Below are positions 23,207 to 33,049 of a stretch of DNA of 64,000 nucleotides, piece by piece. The stretch covers positions 5,971,501 to 6,035,500 of the forward strand of contig CM065393.1 of the NCBI GenBank assembly GCA_033060915.1, in the 5' to 3' direction. The notes under the pieces are model-generated. The model saw only the letters and a program-made list of their open reading frames with translations. It made no database searches and was not told where the DNA came from. Source of the stretch: Euryodendron excelsum. Lineage: Eukaryota > Streptophyta > Magnoliopsida > Ericales > Pentaphylacaceae. The position numbers and the translations under genes were made by a program. Each line of letters starts with the position of its first letter. Position 1 is the stretch's first letter.

Positions 23207-25347
23207 TGTTGAGTCAAGGTTGATACTTGTTGACTCAAGGTTAATTCCCATGTTGATTTTGATGATAACTAAACCTTGTGTTATTTTACTAATGAATCTA
23301 CTTAGTGTGCTGATTAACAAAGTTCATAACTTAGACTTAAAGTTAAATCTTAAGTCTAATACATGTCAAAGAGAATGCACAACAAGTTCAAGATCAAGCA
23401 ATGAATTCAAAGAGTTATGCAATGAACCAAACAGAGGATTGACGCCTATCTCTACTTCAAACAAATGTTCTACATTCGAAGAGATTGAAGGTGTTCAATC
23501 AAAGCTTCAATTCAAGTGTGCATAGATTCAAGGAAGATTGATTTGCACTAGACTGAAGACTTCATCTGAATATGCAAAGATTAGTTAAGGTGGTGCAATG
23601 CTCAGTTGAAGATGAATTGTTTGTTGAAGAGTTTGAAAAAGCTCAAGAGATGATCTCATTTAGAATGCAAAGATCAATTCAAAACAATGCGATTAAAGTT
23701 GCTAAGAAGATGGCTCACAATGATTGTCTTATCTCTACTTGGAATCCAAGTGAAGAATTCTTCTACAACATAAAGAATCAGTGAAGACTAGATGTATGAA
23801 TAGATTTCATCAAGTCTACAATGGTCTCAGTGAAGTGAGTTTAATGAAGAATGAAGAATTGCTAGCAAAGAGAGGAAATCAAAAATCAAGCATTATGAAG
23901 CTCTACACAATTAAGGAAGCTTGGCATTGAAGAAGATGTTCTACAATGATAGAAGAAGCTTTGCAAATGAAGAAGAAAAGATTAACATTGATCAAATGAA
24001 GCTCTGACAGTTTGAGATTCAAGAAGAAGATCAATATCCAATGATTGATTCAATCCAAATTGAATAGAAGTTAACTCTGATGAGTTAAGAAGATTTGATT
24101 GATTATCATACCCCAAAGACATACTCCTTGAAGATCTTATACCTATGCTAAGATGATCTGAATCATTGGAAGATAGAATACAAAATTCTGGGCAATAAGG
24201 AAACTCATGAAAGTAAGGTGTCGCCTCTTGATCACAAGAGCAAAAAGGCCTGAAGACAAATTGGACAATGAGGGAACTCATTAAAATGAGGAGTTGCCTC
24301 TTGATCTCAAAAGCAAAATGTCTGGAGATCAAATAAGCAAAGAGTAGACTCATTGAAACAAAGAGTCTCCTCATGGAGACAGACGCCAAGGCTTGAAGAT
24401 GACATGATCAATGAGCGGACACATGAATACGAACAGTCGCCTCTTCGCAGCAGAAGTAAAAGGCTTGAAGATTATATGATCAATGAGCGGACACTTGAAA
24501 ATGAAGTGTCGCCTCATGACAGCAGAAGCCAAAGATGTGAAAACAGAATGAACAAGAAGTCGCCTCATTAATATGAAGAGCGGACTCATGAACTCAGTGA
24601 ATAACATCTGGTAAATGCAGAAGCAGAAAGTGTCGACTCCACAGACCTGGAGCCGACTCCCTCTGATATAACGGCTATTTTTCTTAACGTTATAACGGAC
24701 TGGACGTGCATTAATGATACCCAACTACCTCCAACGGATGGAATCAATGCAAAGGTATATATAGTAACCTCCAACTGCATTTATAAAAAAAGAATTAAGA
24801 GGAAGAAACAACTTAAGACAAGATTCACTGATCAACCTGATTTTCCTGATATTCCTAAACATTCTTCCTGTTTTATTCTTGTGAGCTTTGAATATAAAAT
24901 CTACTCTCTGTAGAGAATGTGTTAGTTACTTTTATACACTTGTAATTGAGAGTTTGAGAGTTCTCTTATGAAAGCAAAACTCTTGTAAGTTTGAGTGGAG
25001 CTTGGACAAAACCACTTGAAGATTGAAGAGTTCGGTGAGGAGTTCTTTGTAAAGTGAGCTGAGCACTTTGTCAATCAGTGGCTCATCTTGTAATAGGTGA
25101 TTACATAGTAGAAGAAGACTTCAAGAAGGTCTTGGGATGAAGACGTAGACCACGGTTTGTGGTTAAACCTCGATAAATCTGTGTCTCTCTTCTATTGCTC
25201 TGTTTTCTTTGCTTCTACTGATAACATTGCATTGCACACAGATTAATCACTGCTATATTGTTTAGATTAATTTTAATTAATATTAACTTGTATTAATTTT
25301 CAAAAAACCCAATTCACCCCTCTCTTGGGTTGCCTTTTGGACCAACA
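23207..25347 (+). mobile_element. 2.14 kb solo LTR inserted in the hAT transposase
   Basis: It starts TGTTGAGTCAAGG and ends TTTTGGACCAACA, with the perfect 5-bp duplication CCGAG (23202-23206 and 25348-25352). There is no internal coding region and no second LTR, so it is a solo LTR. A strong TATA box (AAGGTATATATAGTAACC, about 24750) on the plus strand suggests transcription rightward from about 24790. The 3' portion with 'aacccaattcacccctctct' resembles LTR tails of plant copia (Sirevirus-like) elements, from memory. Small ORFs inside are not genes. Confidence 0.85.
24215..24600. repeat. 72-bp tandem repeats upstream of the solo-LTR TATA box
   Basis: The word GTCGCCTC, or a one-base variant, recurs at 24220, 24293, 24364, 24436, 24508 and 24559. 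The period is about 72 bp, except for a shorter last unit. Each unit also carries 'gagcggactc' or 'caatgagcgg'-like and 'aagcaaaa'-like words. They sit about 150-530 bp upstream of the TATA box, where LTR enhancers lie. Confidence 0.7.
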
Positions 25348-26252
25348 CCGAGTCCCTAGCCCTAGATCTGCAGGAAGATCCGACAAGTTGATTTCAATCG
25401 AAGTACTATGACTTCGTTTTGAGGAAGAAGAATTATCATCTGTATTTTGAGGATGTGACATTTCTACCTTTGACTTTCTTTTGAAATATTTCTCCATGAC
25501 TATTTAAACTAGCTTTAGTCAGAAAAATTACCTACACATAACATTAACCAATCTAAGTCACATGACTCACAACCAGCTATTTCAAAAACTATTTAAACTA
25601 GCAGAAACCATATATCTTGGAAGAAGAACAATGTTTGACACTGATTAAACTTGCAGCTACCATGTATTTCAAAATTATTTTTGAATAAAGTAAGAACAAA
25701 GAGCATTTATCTTAGAAGAATAACCCACATGAATAAATAACAAAGAAAAAAAACATAATCCATTAAGAATCTATAAAACCCCCAACCACCAGGATAACAT
25801 ATTCAAATATAATGAATTTGAACAACCCCACATCACCCACCATAATAAAATTAATTATGAGTTCTCTTTCTTCACAACCAGGATAAAATCAAATTAGTCA
25901 ATCAACCAAATAAATAGATTTAAATTCAAAGAATAGAACAAATTGAATTCCAAGAAGTTCATCATTGATTCAGGAATTTGGGCAACATGGATTTAGAATA
26001 TAAAAAATGCAAATTTAAGAAAACCAAAGACACCAAAATAAAGTCAAAATTCCAACAACTCACCTTACTTGCCAAATTAAGGCTTCAATATGAAACTAGG
26101 GTTTCAAAGTGGTATAGAGAATTTGCATAGAGAATATGAAAAAAGGCTCCTCCTTTGGCTTCATCTCTCGCACAAGGTTTACAACTTCACATGGCTCACA
26201 CCTTAATCTGTGAGAGATATTCAATGTAAGAACTAGAAAAAGTTGTATGAAT

Positions 26253-26254
<2 letters not shown>

Positions 26255-26317
<63 letters not shown>
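26255..26317. repeat. compound microsatellite (TG)n(AG)n
   Basis: About 17 TG units run directly into about 15 AG units, inside the 5' region of the hAT element. The long ORFs read through it (VCVCV and RERER strings) are artefacts. Confidence 0.95.
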
Positions 26318-26322
<5 letters not shown>

Positions 26323-26434
26323 GTATTTTAGCTTAAGCTTGCTTCTTGTTGATGACCATTGCCGAATACTGCTGGCCACAATCGATTCGTGCAGGCTGGG
26401 AAGTGGGAACAATGGAAGGAAGAACAAAAGGGGA

Positions 26435-26690
26435 AGGTCACGCACAAAGAACAAAAAGAAAGCCTTGTCTGAGTTTTTTGCAGAGAGGTTTAATCAAACA
26501 TTTTTTGAGACTTTTAGCTAGAATAGATTTAACCTGTATGTATATTTTACAAAAGGTCTCTATTCTCTAGGGAAAGGTCACGCACAAAGACAAAAAAGAA
26601 AGCTCTGAGTTTTTTGCAGAGAGATCTAATTAAATATTTTTTAGACTTTTAGCTAGAATAGATATAACCTGTATATTTTACAAAGGGTCA
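26435..26690. repeat. tandem duplication near the hAT right end
   Basis: Two copies of about 130 bp start 'aaggtcacgcacaaagaa' at about 26434 and 'aaggtcacgcacaaagac' at about 26573. Both run through 'gagttttttgcagagag' and 'gacttttagctagaatagat' to 'cctgtat...attttacaaa'. They lie between the transposase start and the right terminus. Confidence 0.85.
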
Positions 26691-26839
26691 AAGTATGAAA
26701 TTAGAGGGGGCACTCAGAATTTTGAGGGGGGTATGGCACGAAATTATGCTAAAATTATATATACAAAAAAAAAAATTTAAAATCTGAGGGGGGCACATGC
26801 CCCCTCTAGCAACACTATAAATCCGCCCTTGGTTACCTG

Positions 26840-27480
26840 ACTCTCTTAGGTTACTTCCAAGTAATAAAACATGGGTGTTTTTCTTTGCTTCACGTGTAGT
26901 TCCTACTGCAATAAAATATATATATATATATATATATTCTAGAGAACTCAAAAGGTCTGATAATTTGATTTGAATATGCCTATATCTTTACATGTGAGAG
27001 AAGAGACGTGTGTGAAGAGTTAGAAGGGAATTACAGGAGGATTCGTTTTGGAGCGCAGACAACATCCAAATTGGTCGAGTTGACATTGCCATAAGATGAA
27101 CCAAATGTTAGCAGTGTGATGGTTGTGCTTACCTTACGATAGCTATAACCAAAAGGAGTGTGGTCTAATGAAATTCACAAAAGGATCGTTGGGTGGGCGA
27201 GTAGGTTGGATAGATATATTCAAAATTTGATTTCATAATTTACTATTTTGTCCTTAAACTTTTTGTATTTAGTTTGTTGCCTGTTTGGAATTATTTAAAA
27301 AAATTAATTAGCGTTACCATGAAGTTTTCGTTTTTATAGTAGTAAGTATAAATAGATAACATAAATTTAATATATATACATATACACTATAACACGAACG
27401 ATAAAATAATTATATACTGACCCTCCTCACTTTGATCTCCCATGTACCTAAAAAATAAAAATAAAAATTTGTGTTGTTTC
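26840..27480. other. intergenic, AT-rich, no gene recognised
   Basis: It contains an (AT)n run near 26912-26937 and 200 bp of very AT-rich DNA at 27230-27470. A 47-codon minus-strand ORF (27031-27174) is too short and unfamiliar to call. Confidence 0.4.
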
Positions 27481-27484
27481 TTTT

Positions 27485-27790
27485 CTCTATATATACCAAT
27501 ATCGCAATAACTCCGACTGAGGCCAATTCTCAATTTCTGGGCGGCATAGTCAGCCAATTACATTGCTCCAGCAACTCCCAGTTTCCGGCCGCCACAAAGT
27601 TGCGGCTACCGCCCACTGATTGATTGCCGATTAATACAACGCAAACAGCCGCTCTCAACGTCATCTATTGCAGTGCTCGACACCCCTTTCATGTGTGTAT
27701 ATATAGGTGATCAGGTTTGAAGGACAGAAGTGCTTCAATTTCCGCAAACCGGGACCACCCGATTCTATTATCTTCAAACAGGTGACCAAT
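27485..27790 (+). promoter_or_regulatory. possible upstream promoter and 5' leader exon of TAD2
   Basis: A TATA box (TCTATATATACC, 27485-27496) is followed by a 290-bp GC-richer island in otherwise AT-rich DNA. A usable splice donor, CTTCAAACAG|GTGACC, lies at about 27780. This is what a 5' UTR exon followed by a UTR intron would look like, and TAD2 needs an upstream exon because its ATG directly follows a splice acceptor. An alternative promoter at 29690-31019 is closer. No transcript evidence is available. Confidence 0.35.
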
Positions 27791-29051
27791 GTTTGCTAAT
27801 TTTTTGTCATACGTAATTTTTCGTAATTATTTATTTATTTATTTATTTGCAGCTACATGTTTTATAGAATGCATCTGCATAATAATTCTGTCACGATTGT
27901 GGAAACTAATTTTTGAGAGGACAAATTGGTTCATAAATTAGAAATGAGTAATTTAGGGATTATGTATCTAGTTTGCCTAAAATTCTTGAAAAGATTTGTA
28001 TGACCTTTGTTGGAGAAGGAAAAGTTTTAATGCAAGAGTATTGAGATGAGAACTGCCAATGGCCACTAAATGAGTTTCTTTGATTGCATTGATTAACTTA
28101 CCTTATTGTCGGGATGCTGAGAAAAATTGATAAGAAAGAAAAGGGAAATAATAATAAAAAAACAATTATTTTTAATGTCTTTTATTGGTTTTGCTACCAA
28201 AAATTCAAAAGCTCAACTCCACCTAAGGGAAAACAATTTAATTGTTTTTGGCATGGATTAATGAAAATTTTGCTTTTTTAGGCTTCAGATAATGAAAAAT
28301 TCTGGGTTCAAAATTTTAATTCATCCTATATATTTGTGCCTAGTTTTTCCAATTGTTTTTGGCATGCAGTATTCTACAAGTTTAGGCTAGAGACTTAAGA
28401 AGGAAAAGTAGTTGTAGAAATGGAACTGTGACTTTAGTTACAAATGACTCTTGGTGAAGGCGATGAATAGAATATTGATAATGACGTCGTTGGAACTGAG
28501 GACTATTATAGAAATCAGAATTAATGCCAATGGGAATTGTGATTGGAAACAAAGGTGCTGGCAACTATAAGAATGGTCTTCCTATTTCCACAATATATGA
28601 TGAAATGGTGATATTTAATGATGGTTTTACATGTATGAGGGTCAACCCACTGCTCTCAAGTTTGTTCGCAAGAAGCTCCAGAATGATGTCCATTCTCTTG
28701 CTATCCAAATCGGCATGTAAATATGAGCTCTTCATTAGTTTTCAAGAATTCTAGGCAGCTATCTGATTTTTGAAAATATCCATTTGGAATGTATATATAG
28801 GTAATGTTAATAGTTCAGTCTGTATTTATATCCTAGATAGTATCTTCAGGTATAAGAATGATTCTTCTACTGCCACAATTGAAAAGCAAAGTGCTGAGTA
28901 CTTGATGTATTTTTTATACAAATTTATATTTGAGAGTGATGTCCTCTTCTATTACCTAGACCTTCTCCCGTTGTTCTTTTTATTATTTATAATTATACTA
29001 TTCTTTTTTGTGTGTATTTGTTGAAAATGTGGTTGGCACGTGCCACTAGTA
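27791..29051. other. no gene recognised, AT-rich
   Basis: It contains ATTT runs (27820-27850) and short ORFs without recognisable motifs. If transcription starts at about 27.5 kb, this is 5' UTR intron. Confidence 0.4.
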
Positions 29052-29060
29052 TTTAATAAA

Positions 29061-29636
29061 TGGGTGATTACACTTTATCTTCCTGTAGTTTAGATCAAAA
29101 TCAGATGACCCTCTATAGTTTAAAAGTGAACACATGATTTGCAAATAGATAGAAACTATTAGATTTAATCAAAATTCTATCATGGCAGTATTTTTGTCAT
29201 TTTATATCTTTAAATTAGACTATTAAAAAATGATTTGGCCTATTTATGCCCAAAAAATTATAAAAATCAAAGATTATGTTTACAAAAAGATGATTTGGTC
29301 ATTTTACATCTTCAAATTAGAACATCAAAAAGACGACTTTGTGAAATAATAAAACAAAAAACTCGATAGACAACACTTTATTTTGACATAAAAGGGTCAT
29401 AATTTTTTGTTTTCATAATCTTTTTGGCATAAAAAGACCAAATCATCTTTTTAATGTTCTAATTTAGAGATATAAAATGATAAAAATACCCCTATAATAA
29501 AATTTCCGTTAAATCTAACAGTTTTTATATATTTACAGATTAGTCTAAAATCACAAGAGGTCATGTGTTCACTTTTAAACTATAAGGGTCATCTGATTTT
29601 AACTCAAACTACACGAAGGTAGAGTGTAATTACCCC
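29061..29636. mobile_element. Mutator-like MITE with long terminal inverted repeats
   Basis: The termini are TGGGTGATTACAC and, on the other strand, GGGGTAATTACAC. The arms stay complementary for most of the element: 'aaatcagatgaccc' pairs with 'gggtcatctgatttt', and 'agtgaacacatga' with 'tcatgtgttcact'. The 9-bp duplication TTTAATAAA is perfect (29052-29060 and 29637-29645), as for Mutator-type elements. It has no coding capacity. Related copies are at 59749-60135 and 61748-62104. Confidence 0.88.
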
Positions 29637-29689
29637 TTTAATAAATCTGTAGGTGCCAAACCACTAGTCTTGTAAAACGCCTTCGTCTG

Positions 29690-31014
29690 TGTACGTTGTT
29701 TTATTTGCCATGTTTCCATCCTCCCTAAAACGGCGTCATTTGTTGCGAAACTTTTTCCCCTTTTCATTTTCTTCTTTCCACTGATTTTGTGCAAACCCTA
29801 GTGTCACAGGTTGCCACCCGTGGCACGTCGGGGGCCGCGAGGGACCTTGGCGTGGGGCATGTCTGAGCATGATTGGCCGGTGGCATGGCAATCTCGTAAT
29901 TTGTATTTTCCATATTTATTGGATTTATGGATTATGACTCCTCGAGGGGGTAGGATATTTCTTCCTATCAGTTTGGAGATGGCTCAGAATGCTATTATAA
30001 GGGGGGGGCATGGTGTTGACTCTACCACCCCCTGGTGCTACCGAAAGGGACAGCATTCAAGTGAGTCCCCCAAGGGAGTGGGCGAGACTTGGGGGCCGGC
30101 TGTGGCACGTGGCTGCAGTCCTCATGCTAGTCAAGGGGCTACATGGGCGGCATTGTGCCCGGTGGGGCAAATGTTGGGCATTAGCGTTGAGGATGGGTTT
30201 GTGGCATTCGCACCCGCTACGCCATAATTATAAAGTTGTGGGGCTTATGTCCATGACGGATTGGACCTCGGTGTGCACACTTGCATGCCGTGTGTCTCGT
30301 GTGCACTTGCGCATTGGGTTCACGCTTGTGCACACGGCCGCTTGGTTTGGCTAGCATTGGTGTCGTAGGGCACAATGTTGTGGGCTTATCAGTTGCTATT
30401 CGCTGGTGCCTTTCCTTGCAGGCAACCTTGACGCGGGGCGCTAAGAGCTTCAAGGAGGGAGGCGTCGTGCCTAACAGGTGATGCTTGGCGGACGCGCGCA
30501 TGTCTAGTTGCACATGGTCATCTGGCTTGTGTTTCGAGAGGGACTGGCGCTAAGCACATTGCTTGCCGTGTGTGCGCGCATTTAAGTATGGCGTTGCTAT
30601 CGCCTATAGCTTGGGTTGCCTTATGGCTTGAGCATCAGAGGTCCGTGCTTAAAGAGATATGCGGGGCATTACGGATGGATCCTGGACAAGCGCATAATCT
30701 TATGCCTTGGTGTTTGAGTTTGGCGAGACTATTGCTTGGTGCATAGTCGCCTCACGGGTGTATTCCGCTGCGTATGATCATGGCGGGTCGCATTTAGTGT
30801 CACCGTGTGGTGCCCGGCCTGCCAGCCCGTGACACCTAGGCTTATCAGATCCCTCTCCCTCTCCCTCCCCGACGTTGTCCTATGCTGCCAGTCCACGTAC
30901 GCTGCCACCTCCATCGCCGGAGCACACCCCCAGTTGGTGACGCCACAGCTTTCCGCCAGCTCCACCACTGCTAGAGGACGCCCCTCTGCACATCCAACAC
31001 CTCTCTCTCCTATC

Positions 31015-31019
<5 letters not shown>
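29690..31019 (+). promoter_or_regulatory. probable TAD2 promoter and 5' UTR, split by a solo LTR
   Basis: Skipping the LTR at 29802-30834 leaves a continuous stretch. It contains 'aaaacggcgtcattt' (29726), a pyrimidine-rich segment, 'gcaaaccctag', then 'gcttatcagatccctctccc' and a GC-rich leader (30840-31010). The leader ends at TATCACAG|GTCTCT, a possible splice donor, before a CT microsatellite. AACGGCGT-type boxes followed by AAACCCTAG are frequent in plant housekeeping promoters, from memory. It would splice to the acceptor at 34694. The exact start site is unknown and 27.5 kb is a rival. Confidence 0.4.
29802..30834 (+). mobile_element. 1.03 kb solo LTR in the TAD2 upstream region
   Basis: It begins TGTCACAGG and ends GCCCGTGACA, with inverted TGTCAC/GTGACA tips. 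The perfect 5-bp duplication CCTAG lies at 29797-29801 and 30835-30839. The interior is clearly GC-richer than its surroundings and carries no coding domain or second LTR. Open frames at 29811-30227 and 30010-30354 reflect the GC bias and have no family motifs. The orientation is arbitrary. Confidence 0.88.

Positions 31020-31061
<42 letters not shown>
31020..31061. repeat. (CT)n microsatellite
   Basis: About 20 uninterrupted CT units follow a candidate leader exon. The SLSLS and RERER ORFs here are artefacts. Confidence 0.95.
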
Positions 31062-31065
<4 letters not shown>

Positions 31066-32297
31066 TAGATGTGTTTTCAATAAACGGGTTTCTTTCTCTC
31101 TCCGTATATATATATATACAGACTGGTTGCTCTCTCTCTCAGTGACATTTTTCATAAGCCTAATGTTATTTATCTTTGCCTTCCCGAATTCAAAAGAAAT
31201 AATTTCATTGTTTCCATATATATGCCATGTTTACATTGTTATGTTTTACATTATTAGGTAGGAAATGACCATTGTTATTGGGTGTGCAAGAATCATACAG
31301 TGACGTGTTACTGTTTTTTTCTTTTTTTTTTTACTTGAAATTTCCAAACCCAAAAAGAAAAGGTTGTGAAGATCCTATTTAATGTTCTTGTTATTGCTAA
31401 ATTTGTAGAACAGATAATCTCTTTATTTATTTGAATTGAACCAAAAAGATAATAATTTATGGTCTTAAGAAGAAGAAGAACAAAGACAAGGGACCCCAAA
31501 GAGACAGGACTGACGCAATAAACTTTCATTGTATAGATTGATACAATGAACTTACTTATGTATTTATTTCCTTGAATTTTTTTTTTTTTGGGGGTTTGGA
31601 AATTTAATAGTGGTTCATTCTAATCCACTGAACTTACATTGTGTAGATAAGTTGGTTGATGCCCCATTGGGGTTGGGGTTGAGATTTGAGACTTGAGACT
31701 CAGATGTTGGACATCCTAATGTGTAGCAACTGATCTGCTATAAAGAACTCATAGGTTGACCCCCTATTTGTTGACATTACCTTTGTGTTTGGTTTTAGCT
31801 ATCTAGGGAATCTTCTATTTTTGGAATTTTCTATTTTTAATCAGACTGCAAAACCTAATCACTCTACAAGTAGCATGTAGTACTCTCTCTCTGGTATAGC
31901 TCTTATTGAGATCGTTTCTATTAATCAGGGTGAATGCTAGGGCTTTTCTAAGAGGCAATTTTTTTGGTAATGTAGTGTTTGTCTTTCCCTTAAATTACTG
32001 CAACTAGGCACTATTATGAAAAATAGAAGTACAGTGAAGTGAATCAATTTGCCATCATCATCTGGCAATCAAGGATCTAGTATCTACTCTTTTCATCTGG
32101 CCATCTATAAATCTGTGTTAATTTTTTTTATTGTTATGTTTTATTTATGTATGATTTGTGATATATTGGTGTTTATATAGATTTGTTATGTAAATTTTGG
32201 TTATGTTTACGAATTCTATTGGTGAGGATATATATGTATATATAGTATAGATCAGTGAATGTTGTTTAGTTTATGTATGTTTGTGATGAATTTATGT
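31062..32297. other. probable 5' UTR intron sequence, nothing specific seen
   Basis: AT-rich with T-runs at 31313 and 31580. No coding, RNA or element signature was recognised. Confidence 0.4.
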
Positions 32298-32570
32298 TAA
32301 GGAAATCCTTGAAAAAACAAAAAATTATATTTGCATATATAGGATAAGAAAAGGAAATCCTTGAAAAAACAAATTATATATATTTACATGTATAGGATAA
32401 GAAAAGGAGTTCCTTGAAAAAACAAAAAATATATATTTGCATACATTGGTTTAGAAAATGATATCTTTGAAATATATTTGCATATATAGGATAAGAAAAG
32501 GAAATGCTTGAAAAAAACAATTGTATAGGATAAGAAAAGTGAAGTCTTGAAAAAACGATATAAAACTTCT
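32298..32570. repeat. minisatellite of about 50-60 bp units
   Basis: Five or six imperfect copies of 'aggataagaaaaggaaatcc' plus 'ttgaaaaaacaaa' plus an AT-rich 'tatttgcatatat' linker occur at about 32298, 32345, 32396, 32460, 32486 and 32530. The unit length varies by internal deletion. Confidence 0.8.
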
Positions 32571-32905
32571 CTCACTCCTTAGAAATTTAAAGCATTGAAA
32601 AAACAAAATAAATTTAGATTGTAAAAGGGAAAAACAACCAAAAAAGAAAAGAAGATATAATATATAAAAAAGAGAAAAATGATAATGTATGGGGTATTTA
32701 GGGAGGAGCTACTGCATGGTCTTAGAGTACTATATGGGAGCAAACCACTGCGTCTAAGCAGTTCAAAGTCTTAGAGGTGGAGTAGCGTGGAGAGACCGTA
32801 CAAACAAAAAAAGTGGCAGTGATTGGGCCCAGGCGTGTGTGATTTCAACCCGAAGTGGGGGTGGACATTGGGCGGGCCAAGCCGGGCTCGACCGGGCCTA
32901 CATAC

Positions 32906-33046
32906 ATCCAAAAGGTGAGATAGCACCTTGAAGAGAAGACAAGAGATAACAGTTATATAGGTTAGCCATGTGCAGCAAAAATTAGTAATTGCACTAGTGA
33001 AGAAAGAGCAACATGGCCTAGATGGAGAAAGTTATGAGGATGAAAG
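32906..33046 (+). repeat. left arm of an inverted repeat flanking TAD2 exon 1
   Basis: 'atccaaaaggtgagatagca' and the following roughly 140 bases are the reverse complement of 35194-35338 with about 90% identity by eye. The family was not recognised. Confidence 0.85.
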
Positions 33047-33049
33047 GAC

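Larger units (their letters stand above)
21041..25497 (-). pseudogene. hAT transposase of the zinc-finger MYM-type 1-like class (broken)
   Basis: Minus-strand pieces occur in order. 25497-25353 is an N-terminus 'MEKYFKRKS' followed by 'INLSDLPADLGLGTR'. After the nested LTR, 23201-22860 continues with a TTF-type zinc-finger-like region ('FCLCCYLFKLDIG', 'GFSNWKKKNKFDIHVGGP'). 22850-22105 is the DUF4371-like catalytic part ('QGYDGANNMQGELNGLK', 'CFAYRLQLALMAV'). 21577-21041 is the hAT dimerisation domain ('ATVERVFLVMNIVKNRLRNQ'). Stops include TAA near 22855 and 22105, plus a frameshift near 21580. Besides the LTR insertion, several independent lesions inactivate it. Confidence 0.88.
20828..26831 (-). 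mobile_element. hAT-superfamily DNA transposon with an 8-bp target duplication
   Basis: The ends are imperfect inverted repeats: CAGTGGCGGAGCTAGAA at 20828 and, on the other strand, CAAGGGCGGATTTATAG from 26831, each followed by a run such as AGGGGGGGCAC. The flanking 8-bp duplication GTTACCTG is perfect (20820-20827 and 26832-26839). An 8-bp duplication and CA-starting ends define hAT. A broken transposase lies inside on the minus strand. A 2.1 kb LTR inserted at 23207-25347, so the hAT itself was about 3.86 kb, a size for an autonomous element. The defects mean it cannot mobilise itself now. Confidence 0.92.

Noticed and set aside
26233..26521. ORFs across 26.2-26.5 kb on both strands
   Set aside because: They read through a (TG)n(AG)n microsatellite, giving VCVC, RERE, SLSL and THTH strings.
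27031..27174. Minus-strand 47-codon ORF with an internal donor-like AAG|GTAAGC
   Set aside because: Too short, no recognised family, and no supporting exons found on either side.
29811..30513. Open frames of 98-138 codons in the GC-rich block near 30 kb
   Set aside because: They lie wholly inside a solo LTR with an exact target duplication. They overlap in several frames and show no protein family.
30729..31155. ORFs of 87-111 codons with SLSLS or RERER ends
   Set aside because: They depend on the (CT)n microsatellite, and the rest is probably 5' UTR and LTR edge.
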